In this document: piece by piece, positions 12,421 to 24,888 of the stretch | Numbering within the stretch: position 1 is the first letter of the stretch | Layout: every line of letters begins with the position of its first letter | Assembly: GCA_951799445.1 (NCBI GenBank) | Contig: OX637295.1 | Coordinates: 496,001 to 560,000 of the forward strand | Direction: 5' to 3' | Length of the DNA stretch: 64,000 bases | Source of the DNA: Pseudisothecium myosuroides | Lineage: Eukaryota > Streptophyta > Bryopsida > Hypnales > Lembophyllaceae | Made by a program: the position numbers and the translations under genes | Notes under the pieces: generated by a model | The model's input: only the letters and a program-made list of their open reading frames with translations | Database searches by the model: none | Told to the model about the DNA's origin: nothing

Positions 12421-13029
12421 TATAAGAGAGTCACATTTCTTAGATTTGTGTGCGTAGTTTGTAATTGGGATACGTGAGGTTTATAATAGCTTCAATCATA
12501 AATTATAGTCACATTTTTCATACATTCTAATTAAATGGACATGATGCATTGTAATTATGCATCAATATGGTTTAGTAACTAAATAAGAGAGTCCATCCAA
12601 TTAAAAATGAGTACTTATGATTTTTGAGATGCACAAGAGACAATCATATCAAAGAAATAAACTACAAGAAATAATGTGACTTTTCTCAATGACATTTATT
12701 TGTCACTAATACAAAACATATCACAATGACACTCTATAAATGTATATTTTCACACACTTATAGGACCTATATTCCTTACAAAAATGTGAAGATGTTGCCT
12801 CTTTGATGTTGCAAGTAGCCTTCAATAACTTCATTCCAACTTGGTGCCTACATGTACAATCAAGGAGGTTAATTTTTAGTGAATGAACAATGTAGTTCAA
12901 CCTTCAAAGATTTAAGGCAACACAAATATATAGCACAAGTTTAAGATAAGAAAAAGCCATAACCACTATATGTCTAGAAATCGCAAATAAATAGGAAGAA
13001 AGAATAACAATGGTTATAAAGAGAACAAG

Positions 13030-13500
13030 AAACAATAGGCGGCAAGTTTTAAGAGGTAACAACAAGCAAGAGGTAAGATACAACAAAATGCAACAAAAAA
13101 CAAGAATGAAGATGCAACAAGAAGCAACAAGAAGCACAAGTTAAGATGCAAGAAATTGCAACAAATAACAAGGAGAAGCAAGAACTAAGATGCAATAGGA
13201 AGCATGAATTAATATGCAACAACAAGAAATTAGAAGCAACAAGAGGAAACAAGAAACAAAAACTAAGAGGTAACAAGAGGTCACTAAAAGCAAAGAGCAA
13301 GAACTAAGAGGCAATAAGAGGCAAAAGCTAATAAGCAACAAGATGCAAGAATTAAAAAACAAAAAGCAAAAAGATCTAAAAGGTATTAATAAGAAGCAAA
13401 ACCTAAGAGGCAACAAGAAACAAGAACTAAGAAGCAACAAGAACAAGAATTAAAGAGGCAACAACAAACAAGAGCTAAAAGAAGCAAAAATAGCCAAATG
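13030..13500. repeat. Low-complexity AAGAAGCAACAAG array
   Basis: Purine-rich repeats of GCAACAAGAA, AACAAGAACTAAGAGG and similar words. Long open frames on the minus strand here encode only Leu/Ser/Cys-rich low-complexity peptide and are not supported as genes. Confidence 0.7.
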
Positions 13501-13534
13501 GCGGCTAGGGTTTTAAAATCCTAGTCATGCGAAT

Positions 13535-13725
13535 TGCCCTAGTCATGCATCTGACTAGCTCTAGTCATGTTACTTGTCCTAGTCATGCACATGACTTGCT
13601 TTAGTCATATAACTTGTCCTAGTCATGCACATGACTTGCTTTAGTCATGTAACTTGTCCTAGTCATGCACATGACTTGCTCTAGTCACATGGCTTGTCTT
13701 AGTCATAGGACTTGCTTCAATCATG
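13535..13725. repeat. Tandem repeat, about 40-bp unit with AGTCATG words
   Basis: Four or so copies of TAGTCATGTAACTTGTCC plus TAGTCATGCACATGACTTGC follow each other. The AGTCAT word is the same as in the subterminal repeats of the CACTA-like element, so this may be an internal amplification of them. Confidence 0.7.
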
Positions 13726-13759
13726 AAACTAACCAAATATGACTATATTAAGCAAGTAA

Positions 13760-15905
13760 GCTATTTTAAAAGTCAAATTTGATCCAAAGTGGATATATTG
13801 ATACTATAACTCTACAAAATGCATAAAGGGGAGCTGCAAAGTCTTAAGCACCCTACAATTATGGCAAAAAAAAGACATATAAGTAGATGCCATGCGTCTG
13901 TCAAAATATCTACGTCCATGTACAAAGTGTGTGTAGGAGCGAAAATATTTGATAGAGGCACTATTTAAAAGCATCTTTGAAGCAAATAAAAGTTTTATGC
14001 TTTTATAATCTATATCCTTGTAAAAACATCCAAACAACCATCTGTTCATCTTTTGATTGCATTACGAGCACGCGTACTCGCGATAAGCTTCAATCTTCAT
14101 ATAAACAATTTTGTGACTTTTGTAGGGCCTATAGAAACCCTCCATTAATGTGGCTTGTATGACATTGCTAAGAACCTTTCTCAGAAAGAAACAAACTTCA
14201 ATACATATATGTGAGCATTTTTTCTATATCCTTGAGATAAAACATGCACATTTATGTTCTTCGTTGTTGGGCTCCAAATCTTAAGTTGGATATTTAGGTG
14301 TTGTTCAACTGGCATTCTAAGCAATGAACAAGTATTTTATAATAATAAAGTATAAGTGGTTCACATCTAAACTAAAATTGATACAAATTGCTAAAGTTAG
14401 AGGTTTTTTTATGGTTTCAGCCCCGTGGAGATCATTATCGATTTTTGGAAAACTATGAGAGTTAAAAAAGAGGATTCATTTAATTCAAAGCGAAATTTTT
14501 TTATATAGTATGTAGGGATTCTATAGGGTCTATAAAATGCTATATATATATATATATATGCTATTATATGTAAATTAGGCTATATAAAAACATCATGTAC
14601 TAGTAGGAATTTTTATAAACAAGTTAGCCTTAACAAATAGAGGCCATGCAAATTTTTCACATTACGATGAGTATAGGTATAGACAAATAATTTCATGTGG
14701 ATGATGAAATGGACATAGTCAAGAAAATCAACAATGACCGGGGTTTGATTGAAAACGTACCATGGTACTAGTAGTGTATATTGATATATCAAAAAAATTA
14801 AGTGTAAATGTAAGACATTAATCAAAAGTGGCAAAACTTGTCACATTACATAAATAGGGAGGTTTACCTTAGTGGGTTCAACAAACTAAAAATTATACAG
14901 CACAAGGATAAAATTTATAGTCCATTTAACTCTAAAACTTGAAGTCATATGTGTTAATCACATTCATATTGAATGAAATATTCATAGGGTAATTTCTGGG
15001 CTAGGGATTCTAAAGTGGTCAATGATATTATCCCTTGAAGGCTAGAGGGTATTTTAAAAGAGGAAAAAATCCAAAACTGCCAATTTTTTATGCATTGTCC
15101 AAAATAAAAAAGTAATTTTTGTTTTTAATTACAACCATAAAAAAGTGCATTAAATAGTTAAGGCAATAAATTGAAAAAAATTCATCCCATTTGACCATGT
15201 GGATTGAAAGATTATAACGTTTGAAGTAAGAATTTTTTTTTTCATTCCTACAAACTAGGGTCACGGGACTTGGAGCCTTCTTGGAGTCAAATTTTTGGTC
15301 TACACAAAAATGAAGATTTTGACTATTTATAAGTATATGATGTTAGATTTACTCAAAAAAAACCTCAAAAGTAAATATGGAGCCTAGCTTACTCTAAATC
15401 AACCTGCAATGCAAGGAGGTTAAGTACATTGGCAATATACAAATCATTTTTTTGATGATTTCTTGTGCAATGAGAAATTTTTTAATTTAAAATAAAAATA
15501 GTGAAAAAATTAGAGATAAACATTTGGAATATATGGGAAAAATTTCAAAAACTTTGACTTTACATATTGCAAGATAATAGGGCTTGAGATTAGAAGAAAA
15601 TATTTTTTCTCGAAACCACCCCGACATAGCTAACAAAATTTGACTCTTCCTAGAATGTGATGTGAGAACTTAATTATTTTTTGAAAATTGTATGCCATAT
15701 TTTATTAGTTACATAAATGCCAAATTTCAATAGTTGATGAGAATTTTTACAAAAGATGCTCCAAAGATGTCCAAATTCACCAAGTTGACAAAAAAGTTTA
15801 GGGTAGAAAAAAATTAGATTCCCACTATGGGGGTACAATTTCACATCTTGTGTCAAAATTTTGTGAACATTTGACCAAAATTGACTTCATAGGATAATGT
15901 GTGTA
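13760..15905. other. Interior of the CACTA-like element, left part
   Basis: AT-rich, with a (TA)n run near 14,540-14,560. No transposase or other exon is recognised. Confidence 0.45.
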
Positions 15906-15910
15906 CAAGC

Positions 15911-15938
15911 AATTATGCCATATTTAACTACTTCTGGA
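15911..15938 (+). repeat. Left terminal inverted repeat of the 20.9 kb element
   Basis: 28 bp, exact complement of 36,826-36,853. Its inner half enters a hairpin: TACTTCTGGACT (15,929-15,940), a 6-base loop TTCAAT, then AGTCCAGAAGTA. Confidence 0.9.
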
Positions 15939-15984
15939 CTTTCAATAGTCCAGAAGTAAAGAAGCGGTGAAATCCCCTGATGTT

Positions 15985-17355
15985 TTTCTATGGATCTGGA
16001 GATCTCCTGAAATAGGAACGCTTTGCATGCATCCAATTCAGCACCCACAAGTATGTCGGGGAGTGCTTCATGTGCTTGGAAATGAAAGAAATTGTGTAGT
16101 TGTAACATAGCGGATCCGTGGTAGAGTTCACATGATTGTATTGGGAGATCTGTGGACCGGGTTTCCGTAGTTTAGGCATCCAATTTACAGCACAACTGAA
16201 GTCTCAGAACCTATCGAGAGATCCCCCGATGACCACCACTTGTTGCAAACATGGCTCCCATCCCATATTAATCCCTCAGTGAGCGCCGATCTTCACATAA
16301 TTCTATCGGGAGATCCCCTGACGGGGGTGTAGAATATGAGTCGGCTTCACTGACAATCTTGGTGTCGAAGTGGGGTACAATTTGATTCCTGTGCTAAAGT
16401 GCAAGTGATATCCGAGTTCATCAAGAATGATTCACAATAAGGCACGAGGGGGGCGATTCTTTCAAAGATATATGGTATCCCGAGAGTTCAAAGGAAGTAC
16501 ACACAAGTGGATTTGAAATTCAAACATCAGTTGACAATTACCAAATGAGCAATTGCTCTTGGGAATAAGGAGTCCGGTTCTAGGATTCACCGGGAGATCC
16601 CCCGACGGACTGCTAACATAGTGGAGCTAAGGTAGTCAGGATATGACGAAGTGACAAGGGCATATCACAGTAACTTACTCACAGTGACATTTGAAGAACT
16701 GTAGACCACTGAGTCACAGGTGCTCAGACGTTCAACATACATCTGAAGATGAATAACGGCTAAGTAAACATAATATTCCATCCGAAATAATGATAGTAGT
16801 TTCAGTTTGTGTAAAGAACATCAAGGTTCTTTCACTGCAAAAAATAGATTCGTACTTGGTTGAATGTCCGCTATATAATTGTGAAGATGCAAAACCTAGA
16901 AGACTAGAATTCCAACAGTGTAACTGTGAGAGAAAAGAAATGCATTATTCAGACTCATTTGAGTGTATGTGTGACCTGAGCAATGTATTCTGTTTCGGAC
17001 ACAAACATAAACCACTTCCATTTCAAGAGACGAGAGGAAGAAAGACATCCCGCGCTTCTGCTATCAAGTCATTGCCCCCGTGCCGCACGCAAAGAATAGA
17101 AATCATAAACATATTAATATATTCATACAGATTTATTTTACATATACAAGTCACAAAAAGCAGCTCTGAAAAACTAATCGAAGAACAGTCATACTGACTC
17201 AACGGACTGTACTTCAAAACCCCCACTTGCGGCTGCGCTACTGGATGTAGAATGCGTCGTGCGATATCACGATGGCAGTCGTGCCCCGCAGAATGCATCG
17301 TGACATCTCACGATTGCCGCGACGACCGACACAGTGCGTCGGGAGTTCCCACGAT
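15985..17355. repeat. Left subterminal palindrome cluster
   Basis: Imperfect 18-bp palindromes centred on GATC or GATATC-like cores: about 15,993 (TCTGGAGATCTCCTGA), 16,213-16,230 (ATCGAGAGATCCCCCGAT), 16,305-16,322, 16,590-16,607, 17,255-17,272, 17,297-17,314 and 17,336-17,353. They are more diverged than the internal copies. I see no supported gene in 15,940-17,380; an open frame on + at 16,790-17,197 has no family features. Confidence 0.8.
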
Positions 17356-17385
17356 GGCAGTAGCGACCCCGGACTAGGCACTCAA

Positions 17386-20300
17386 TCATGGGTCCACCAC
17401 GTTTGCCGGATTCAAATTCACTAAGGCACCCTCCCTACTCTTCTGAGGAATCGTCCGTGATTTTTGATCCACTCTCCTGGACCAATTCGCATACACTGCA
17501 GCACCCGCGTCCACCCAGGTGGGGGGACTCTTTTCAACGACCCATTTACCGTACCAGCAATTCCGATAAATCAATTCCAGACTCGTTTCGGAGTTATCGG
17601 GTCGCCAGTACTGAAGCAAGAACTTCCCGTTATTCACATCTCCTTCCAATCTGCATACAGTAGACAATGCTCTTCCCTGCCAAACAGCACATGATTCTGG
17701 GACTTCCGGTCTGACAAGTACCCAACAGCCTAGTCGTATGTCTAGCTATGGATTAAAGCTTTCCCTTGGCGCTTCATTTGCAGGGCCGCAGTAAGGCTCC
17801 GGCTCTTCTTCTTCCTCCGGAATCACGTCCATGGGATTCACCGTCGATCCTGGGTGAGGGACTCCATTACGCGCCACCCTCCAATCGTGTTGTGGCCAGA
17901 AGCCTTCCACCAACTCCGGAGGACACTCGGATAATGGTTCCTTCAGCTCATCGAGAACACACTTCCAGTAATCCACGTATGGACCGAACGCAGTTGCAAA
18001 TCCCTCGCATCTAGAAATACCGTTTTGCCAGTACTGAATGTATTTCTCGAGTCCTACCAGCATGAAACCCTTGTTCAAGGTAGCTTTCCGCGCCGCTTCC
18101 CTTGCCTTCTCTTGATTTCCATGCGGTATCGGAACCTCGCTGCTGCACATGGGCTTAAACGGAACAGGTTTTGGACAGTCGTGAGGGAGCATGGGCCGAC
18201 CATTGCTGTCTGTCTTCCAAATGCGTTCAGAAGGTTTCTTCGACAGCAACCAGTTCGAATCAACTGCTGACCTTTTGAAGTTCATGACGGGGACCCCATC
18301 AGTGTCCACGTAGAACTTGAACAGGTGCATCTCCCCCAATCCAATTAATTTTTCCCCGCGATCGCATTGGTAACCCTCCACGAACGACTTGAAATCCCCC
18401 ACCTCTTGTATGAACTCCGGCATAAATGACAGTTCTTGGGACTGCATGAAGGCTTTCATGAGGTCAGCGACGACAAAAGTGTTCTTGGTCTTCAGGGCCT
18501 TGGAAAGGTGGCTAAAATATGCATCGATGTCCTCGTGAGTGTGTCCGACTAGTAGAAACCCAACCTGAATTTCCTTGAAGACACCTCGTGCAGTGAGCAA
18601 GGATAAGAACGCCATCAAATATTTGTTCTTGTTATCCTTGGCAGAGTTGTCAAGCTGAAGATATAAATTTTCAGGAAGAAGGGTACTTCCGACCCGAGCT
18701 CCAGGTTCGGTGAGGGTTAGGCTGTCCATACATCTAGACTTTCCTCTAAGCAGTGCCTCGAACAATGAGTTAGCCGGCGGATATGGAAAGAGGTCGCCTG
18801 CCTCTCGAATAGGTGGACCCTCCAGCCGGCGCAACAACCTCGCCAAAGACGAAATGGTGAAGTTGGAGTCCGCCGGCCAGCAAGATGGAGCATAATGGGC
18901 GTAAGCATCGTCACCATGGCCATGAGCTACCATTCCAGTAACGCTCATCGGAAGCTGCCCCAAACCGGCCGTGGCCTTCGTTGTCACCCGGAGTCTGGGT
19001 AAAGCCGTCTTGGATGTATCCATCTTGTCGTGAATTATACATAAAATTCTTCGAGGATCTCGTTTGGATTCCTCACGCCAAGACGCATACAAACGACGGC
19101 AAGAAGCTTGGTGATTCAGATGATGAGTCCGCTGCTTCACGAACTCCACGTACTCGGGGCTTCCTTTCGGAGACTTCAGAATAAACTGCTGTAGGTCGTC
19201 GCACGTAGTACATTTTGCAAACGAACTTCCGACAGGCTTAATGGAGACGTTGTTGAAGTGCTCCCGCTTGAGTCTACTAATAGTCAACTGGCTCACGGGC
19301 GGCAGACCGTAGTCGGCATTCAACTGCACATCCAGAATTGGTACGCTTAAGCATCGGTACGAGCGAAGGGGAAGGAATGCAAATGACAAGCAATGCACCA
19401 GAACAGTGATCGTGATATCTCACGATCATTGATCTCGTCGGGAGATCTCACGATCAATAAAGCAGTGACAGGAGATAAGGGGCACTACCTCGTTGGCGTC
19501 TGCTCGGACTCGTTTCCAATTTCTTCCGGGAAGAAGGAATTTTAGAGTGTCCGTTTGCCCGTTCCCGATGCCGCGCATTTGGTGGGGCATTTGATCAGCA
19601 TTCTCGTCAATAATGGCTTTCATAGTCCCAGCGACCTGAACAGTCCGAGCCCGCGGGCGCTTAACCCCTGTGTTTCCGTGCGTCCCTGATACGACGCCGT
19701 CGTTGTACATCTCGATGTAACTGTGGTAAGTGGACTTCGGGATGCCGTGAATTATGTGCCACGCCTTGCCACAAACATCAACTCCCTCTAGTGTGACGTA
19801 TTTCCGCTTCCGCTCCCCGTACCTTTCGTGTAGTTGTCCTCCCACTCCAATCCCATATTCACGGCGCTCGTCAAACGACTTCAAGTAGTACTTCTGCCTT
19901 ACTAACAGCGTGAACTCCTGGTTATAATGCTGACAACACAGACGTCTGCAGCACTTCTCCGAGCTGACTTTTCGAATCTCCTCGTCTGCCATTTTGCGGG
20001 AGTACTGCGATTCCTTCAATTCCAGATTGGGTTTGCGAACTATAAACCGGTATGGTGCTTTCATTCTACCTCCGAGGTAAGCGAGAGGGTCGTCCATATC
20101 GGGAATGGCGGCAAAATGATCCACTGTCTCCTTCAACGAACGACCGTTGGGAAACCAGCACTCCGAAATTGGCCACCTGTCGTGAGACATTATGGCTTCG
20201 GTGTCACCCACAAAAACATCGAGGACTGTCACACCTATGAAACCTTCACTAAGTGTCTCCTCTTGGAAATGATCCTCCGGACTCCAACAAATGATACGAC

Positions 20301-20769
20301 CCAAGGAAACGAGGAGTCCGTCGGCGTCCTTCCGATGCACATCAAGTCCAAACCAGGCTCCTTGACGAATATACGGACATGGATCCATCGGGGGATCCCC
20401 CGACGCTCTAACAACGTCGGCGGCTCTCCACAACACTACATTCTCTTGAACATCCTCTAATGTGTTCATACCCCTCTGACAAGGAAAGCATTTCAAATCC
20501 TGGAATTTTAATTTGACAGAATGAGGTCGCACCAAAATATAAATCCAAGGCTCAACAGGTATGGGCACACCCAGCCACTGGCCCTGGGGACGAACCTCTT
20601 TAACGATTCCTGATCCAACTTCACCAAATCCAGGCACAAACAGCTTAACCCAATCACCATTCACAAACGCTTCACATCCACCGGTGGAATCCTGTGATTC
20701 ACCCTCTACCTGCGTTTCGTCCACATACAGAACTATCGCGTCAGCAGCAGACTCACAGAATGAATCCAT
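17386..20769 (-). CDS. DUF7869-like protein, candidate transposase of the 20.9 kb element
   Basis: Read on the complement: exon 1 20,769-19,489 (427 codons), a 165-bp GT-AG intron, and exon 2 from 19,323 in the same phase. Exon 1 has a Cys cluster CCRRLCC and a VCGKAWHIIHGIPKSTY segment, both typical of the N-terminal half of DUF7869 proteins. Exon 2 has CTTCDD, then three acidic stations that could form an RNase-H-like centre: IIHDKMDTSK (about residues 524-532), LQLDNSAKDNKNKY (649-662) and VGHTHEDIDAYFS (686-698). DUF7869 is a known family of unassigned function common in invertebrates, algae and mosses; a DDE-type transposase role is inference. A TAG at 17,746-17,748 ends the frame after 525 exon-2 codons, yet the same frame continues for 120 more codons with protein-like sequence (GCWVLVRPE, LLQYWRPDNS), so I extend the gene to 17,386. 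Either a 96-bp intron (17,841-17,746) removes the stop or this copy is mutated. Confidence 0.75.
19324..19488 (-). other. Intron of the DUF7869-like gene carrying two palindromes
   Basis: Donor GAG/GTAGTG and acceptor GTGCAG/TTG keep the frame (ANE to LNADYG). The 165 bp hold two adjacent palindromes, ATCGTGATATCTCACGAT and TCGTCGGGAGATCTCACGAT, at about 19,408-19,457. The minus-strand frame is closed across the intron. Confidence 0.75.
20387..20404 (-). repeat. Palindrome inside the DUF7869-like coding exon
   Basis: ATCGGGGGATCCCCCGAC on + lies within exon 1 and is read in frame as part of ASGDPPMDP. It keeps the exon-type form with five consecutive G instead of GTGGG. Confidence 0.85.
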
Positions 20770-20929
20770 TGTCAGAGTGAGCTCTATCGAATCCCGTGGA
20801 CGAGATTAAAACGATCCGTAAAACCTGTACATCATACATTCAAGGAGTTAGGCATGTCTACAGAAGAGCGCTGCATTCATGGCATTGTAACCTCACGACA
20901 TGAAGGACAAAAGCATCAACGTCTGTACA

Positions 20930-21610
20930 GTCGTGGGAACTCACGATCACACGGCAACGCAACATGAACAAGTGAATCTAGTTACTGTCAACAAGAAGTT
21001 CGAAAGCCCAGACGCGATAGTGCGATCTCAAGAAGGCCGTCCCAGAACCACTGGGAAGAAGCCAAGGCATCCAGGAAAACATCGCAGAAGTTTAGAAGAC
21101 ATTAACCAAAGAACGTTCAGTATATCGTGGGATCCCACGACACTCTTGGCGCTTAATCACTTAAACCAGAGATCGCGGTATTCCAAGATCCTCCTAAGGG
21201 ATCACATAGACCGCTACAGAAATACAAATGAAGTAGTGGGTGAAACTGAATCACTCTGATGAGTCCCCGACATATTATCAATCAATCGTGGGATCCCACG
21301 AGTTCGGTATCCTGTAAATTCCGGAAGAGTGTTTGTGAACCCCCCCGAGTAGGAGAACTTGGTGCCAACCGAAAATGTGATCGTGAGATCCCACGATGCT
21401 TATACAAGATCGAAGAGGAGTATGACGGTCATCGATAAGTAAGGCACCTAGACGTACACTAGGAAGGCCACAGCCAAGGTTCAATCGATCGTGGGATCCC
21501 ACGATGAAATGATAGAACATCCCTCGACTACCAGACTGCGATATCTCTATACTCGAAGACTGAGAGGTCTCGCCCACACTCAATAAGCGGAGATCGTGGG
21601 ATCCCACGAT
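20930..21610. repeat. Palindrome cluster upstream of the DUF7869-like gene
   Basis: Six copies: 20,930-20,947, 21,123-21,140, 21,284-21,301, 21,380-21,397, 21,488-21,505 and 21,593-21,610. The last two are the perfect 18-mer ATCGTGGGATCCCACGAT. Spacing is about 95-190 bp. Open frames that run through this stretch in both directions (repeating SWDPT or VGSHD) are by-products of the palindromes. Confidence 0.9.
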
Positions 21611-22194
21611 GCTTACGTATGTTGGATATATACATGTATTCTACTATCGTAGACCGACGTATTTACCGAAGATCGTGAAATTAGGTTTCCTGTCACTGGT
21701 TTCATGACATTCGACACTCTATAACTATTCTCAGTTACTGTACAAAAATTCTCTACTTTTAAAGTGGATTTTGTTGTAATTCAGACTCCTGAACCTCCAT
21801 GGGTACAATAAGAAACGTTCTTAGAAGTAGTTGAATTTGATGGCTGGGTTTTCCTCATGTAAGTCCGCCTAATTCCTAACGCAACCTAATTTCAGTACTT
21901 TGTGAAGACGTTCTGACCGGTTGTCATCCACGTACAAGGTTCTCATATCAACTTGCCCTCAGGGCAGTGCCGTCCCGCGATTCAAAAGGAACCTTGATGT
22001 CACCACAGCATGGTGATCCCTTAAGCACGTGAGTTTTTCGCAAAATGAGACCAATGTGCGAAGAAAATTATCGCAGACTCCGTTTCACTTTCAATCTACG
22101 ACATCCTCAGTTTGTGACAGAGTGCAGTGGCGTCAATTCGACTACAAAATCCTCAACATTCGGAATCGCATAACACTTGCAAGGGATGCATTCT

Positions 22195-22400
22195 TACCTT
22201 GCAGCAACTGGCTCGGTCAGAACTTCGTGCGCCTCCACGCCCACTCTGTCGCCAACGCCGGCAGACACCCACTCGCCACTCCGCAGCCTGCTCCACTTGT
22301 TCACGTGTGCAATCGAAAAGAGCAAGCTCCAGGTTCTTTTCGGGTTATGAACCAGGTGGCTGGTTGGAATTCTTCAGCTCTGAATTCCCGCCGCGAATTT
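22195..22400 (-). pseudogene. Possible coding exon of unknown gene
   Basis: On the complement the frame reads NPKRTWSLLFSIAHVNKW followed by a GEWVSAGVGDRVGVEAHEVL segment and then meets a good donor (CAAG/GTAAGA) at about 22,196. The surrounding GC content is raised. I could not splice it in phase to the DUF7869-like exon at 20,769, so it may be an upstream exon joined through one I missed, or a remnant. No domain recognised. Confidence 0.35.
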
Positions 22401-22924
22401 TGAAATCACCAAGCGATCCTTGATTTCGAATGTTGGATGCGTTCTTGAATGCCGTGCCACAATCAACAACGGCTGGGGGGTACGTGCGGTCCTTCACTTC
22501 GGAAGTTGATTGCATTCTCGAATTCTGCGCATCTCCGACTACAAGGAGGGAGGGCGTGGGGCTCTTGACTTTCTGACTGGAACTTTGCAAATCCAGGCTT
22601 CACTGAAATTCCGATTCTTCACTGACATTTTGAAATTCGCCGCATTCAAGGATGGTATCGTTGCACCGTTTTCTAGGAGTCAATGATGCTTTGACCAAAG
22701 CGGATCAAACTCTGAAGACTTTCACTTCACAGAATGTCACACGCTTCCCCGATCAATACTCGGAATTCTTCCCCTACACGACCTGATTATACGTATCCTA
22801 CAGAAACGAACTGTACCAAATCTCGTGAACCCAAAAGCTTGAGCACCTGAAACATGTGGAACACCTCACTTACAAAAAGAATCAACAAAAATTTTGAACT
22901 CTTGAATGTTCATATTTGTTATTT

Positions 22925-23175
22925 TCTATTCCAATGAATGCAATCTTTGGGTCTAGGGTCCACAGTCATAGGGTCTACAGTCCACGGTCATAGGGTTTAG
23001 GGTACATGTTGTAGTGTAGTGTTCACAGTTTCAAGGTCATGGTTCTTCGTTTCAGGGTTTAGGGTTTCAGGGTTTAATAGGGTTTAGGGTATACAGTGGC
23101 AGCGCTTTACATTAACGTTTTCAGGGTCTACAGTTCATGGTTTACGGCTTTTAGGGTTTAGGGTATTATGAAAAA
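22925..23175 (+). repeat. Degenerate telomere-like TTTAGGG tract
   Basis: GGGTTTAGGGT and variants (TAGGGTCTACAG, TTTCAGGGTTTAGGG) recur through about 250 bp. TTTAGGG is the plant telomere unit, but the copies here are irregular and mixed with CACAGT/GGTCAT words. Confidence 0.65.
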
Positions 23176-23426
23176 TGAAAATGACGCTGATTATTTGTTT
23201 CCAATTTTTTCCTCAATTAAGTTTACGTCATCTCAGACTGGGAACATATAAACTTAAAATTCAATCTAACTCAATATTGCTAATTAAAAATGTCAGTTAA
23301 CAGATTGATTTCATATATAATTCTTGTTATGTAGTACAACATCCTATGGTTTAATATGGGACTTTACGGATTAAACAATGATTGACACAATTTTTATTTC
23401 ATCTACGAATTTTTAAATAAAGCACC

Positions 23427-23579
23427 AGGGGCTTTTTTGCGTTTCCCTCTTTCATTTTTTCCTGCGTAAACGGCAATCCATGACTTCTCCTTGTGTCACA
23501 ATCCGTTGACACAATAAAAAGTCATAAGATTGTTGTTTACATAGGGGAAAGTAAGAGAGGGAAACGCAAAAAAGCCCCT
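23427..23579. mobile_element. 153-bp MITE-like element
   Basis: A perfect 24-bp inverted repeat, AGGGGCTTTTTTGCGTTTCC plus CTCT at 23,427-23,450, is matched by its complement at 23,556-23,579. The interior is non-coding. No clear target duplication is visible, so the superfamily is open. Confidence 0.75.
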
Positions 23580-23879
23580 TGTGAAGGACTTTGGATGTGC
23601 AATCATGATGGAACAAAGAACAAACTGAACCATTTATTTATTTTGTATTTTAAATCTCAGTCTGAATGATTTAATGAGTTAAATGCTTTCAAATTTGTTA
23701 ATGCACTTTGACGGGTGATGAATGCTTAAACCTGGAATCATGTCATTCATGAGAATATTGTAGGTCATGCAGTCTTCATCTGGATTTTTGAAATGATCGA
23801 ACGTGGTATACATCTACATCATTATTTGACAATGATGTACGTAATACTGTTATTTGTTATTGTTATTTGAACAATCTCC

Positions 23880-24860
23880 ACCGATGTGAAACAAAAAATC
23901 GGGAATGAAATGCGTGATGGCTTGAAACGGCTTAAATAATATTTAAAAAGTCATGAAATTTCATACATGCATGCATAAAATTTGATTTAGAAAAATGTAA
24001 TTGCTCCAACCTTAAATTCCACCACTATTTTCTAGTCTTGTCCGTTGAAAAATTCTAATTCACATGAAAATAAAAAAATTGGGAATGAAACGGGCCCTAC
24101 CATTGAACTATGGCTTCATTTTAAAAATGTCATGGAATTTCACACGTGCATGCATAAAATTCTACTGTGGAAGTTGGAATTGCTCTCAGGATTTAGATTC
24201 CACCACTATATTCACTTCTTGCCCATTGCAAAATTCTAATTCACGTGAAGAAAAAAAAATTGGGAATGAAACAGTCAGGCCCTGCCATGGAATGGCTTCA
24301 TTTTAAAAACGTCATGGATGGTTCATACATGCATGCATAAAATTCTATTGTGGAAGTTGGAATTGCTCTTATGATTTAGATTCCACCACTATAATTATTC
24401 ACTTCTTGCCCATTGCAAAATTCTAATTCACGTGAAGTAAAAAAAATTGGGAATGAAACGGGCCCTGCCATGGAATGGCTTCATTTTAAAAATGTCATGG
24501 ATGGTTCATACATGCATGCATAAAATTCTATCGTGGAAGTTGGAATTGCTCTCAGGATTTAGATTCTACCACTATTTTTACTTCTTGCCCGTTGAAAAAT
24601 CCATCTTAACGTGAATTAAAAAAAATGGGGAATAAAAATATTGGGCCCTGCCATGAAATGGCTTCATTTTAAAAATGTCATGGATGGTTCATACATGCAT
24701 GCATAAAATTCTATCGTGGAAGTTGGAATTCCTCTTAGGATTTAGATTCCACCACTATAATTATTCACTTCTTGCCCATTGCAAAATTCTAATTCACGTG
24801 AAGTAAAAAAAATTGGGAATGAAACGGGCCCTGCCATGGAATGGTTTCGTTTTAAAAATG
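23880..24860 (+). repeat. Satellite-like tandem array, unit about 180-188 bp
   Basis: Words GGGAATGAAACGGGCCCTGC, ATGGCTTCATTTTAAAAA, CATGCATGCATAAAATTCTA and TTAGATTCCACCACTAT recur in the same order with starts near 23,902, 24,081, 24,262, 24,450, 24,629 and 24,815. Later copies are closely similar; the first is diverged. It occupies the non-coding centre of the 20.9 kb element. Confidence 0.88.
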
Positions 24861-24888
24861 TCTGGCAATTTCATGCATAAGACAGTGC

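Noticed and set aside
12904..13446. Leu/Ser/Cys-rich open frames on the minus strand
   Set aside because: Complement of low-complexity AAGAAGCAACAAG repeats.
16790..17197. 135-codon open frame with several Cys residues
   Set aside because: Cys spacing fits no zinc-finger pattern I know, composition is AT-driven, and it starts in the subterminal region of the element; not enough support.
20900..21607. Open frames of about 110-120 codons on both strands with repeated SWDPT or VGSHD
   Set aside because: The repeated peptides are the palindrome read in different frames; the stretch is intergenic and lacks other protein character.
22925..23175. True telomere or chromosome end
   Set aside because: TTTAGGG units are irregular and sequence continues as transposon on both sides.
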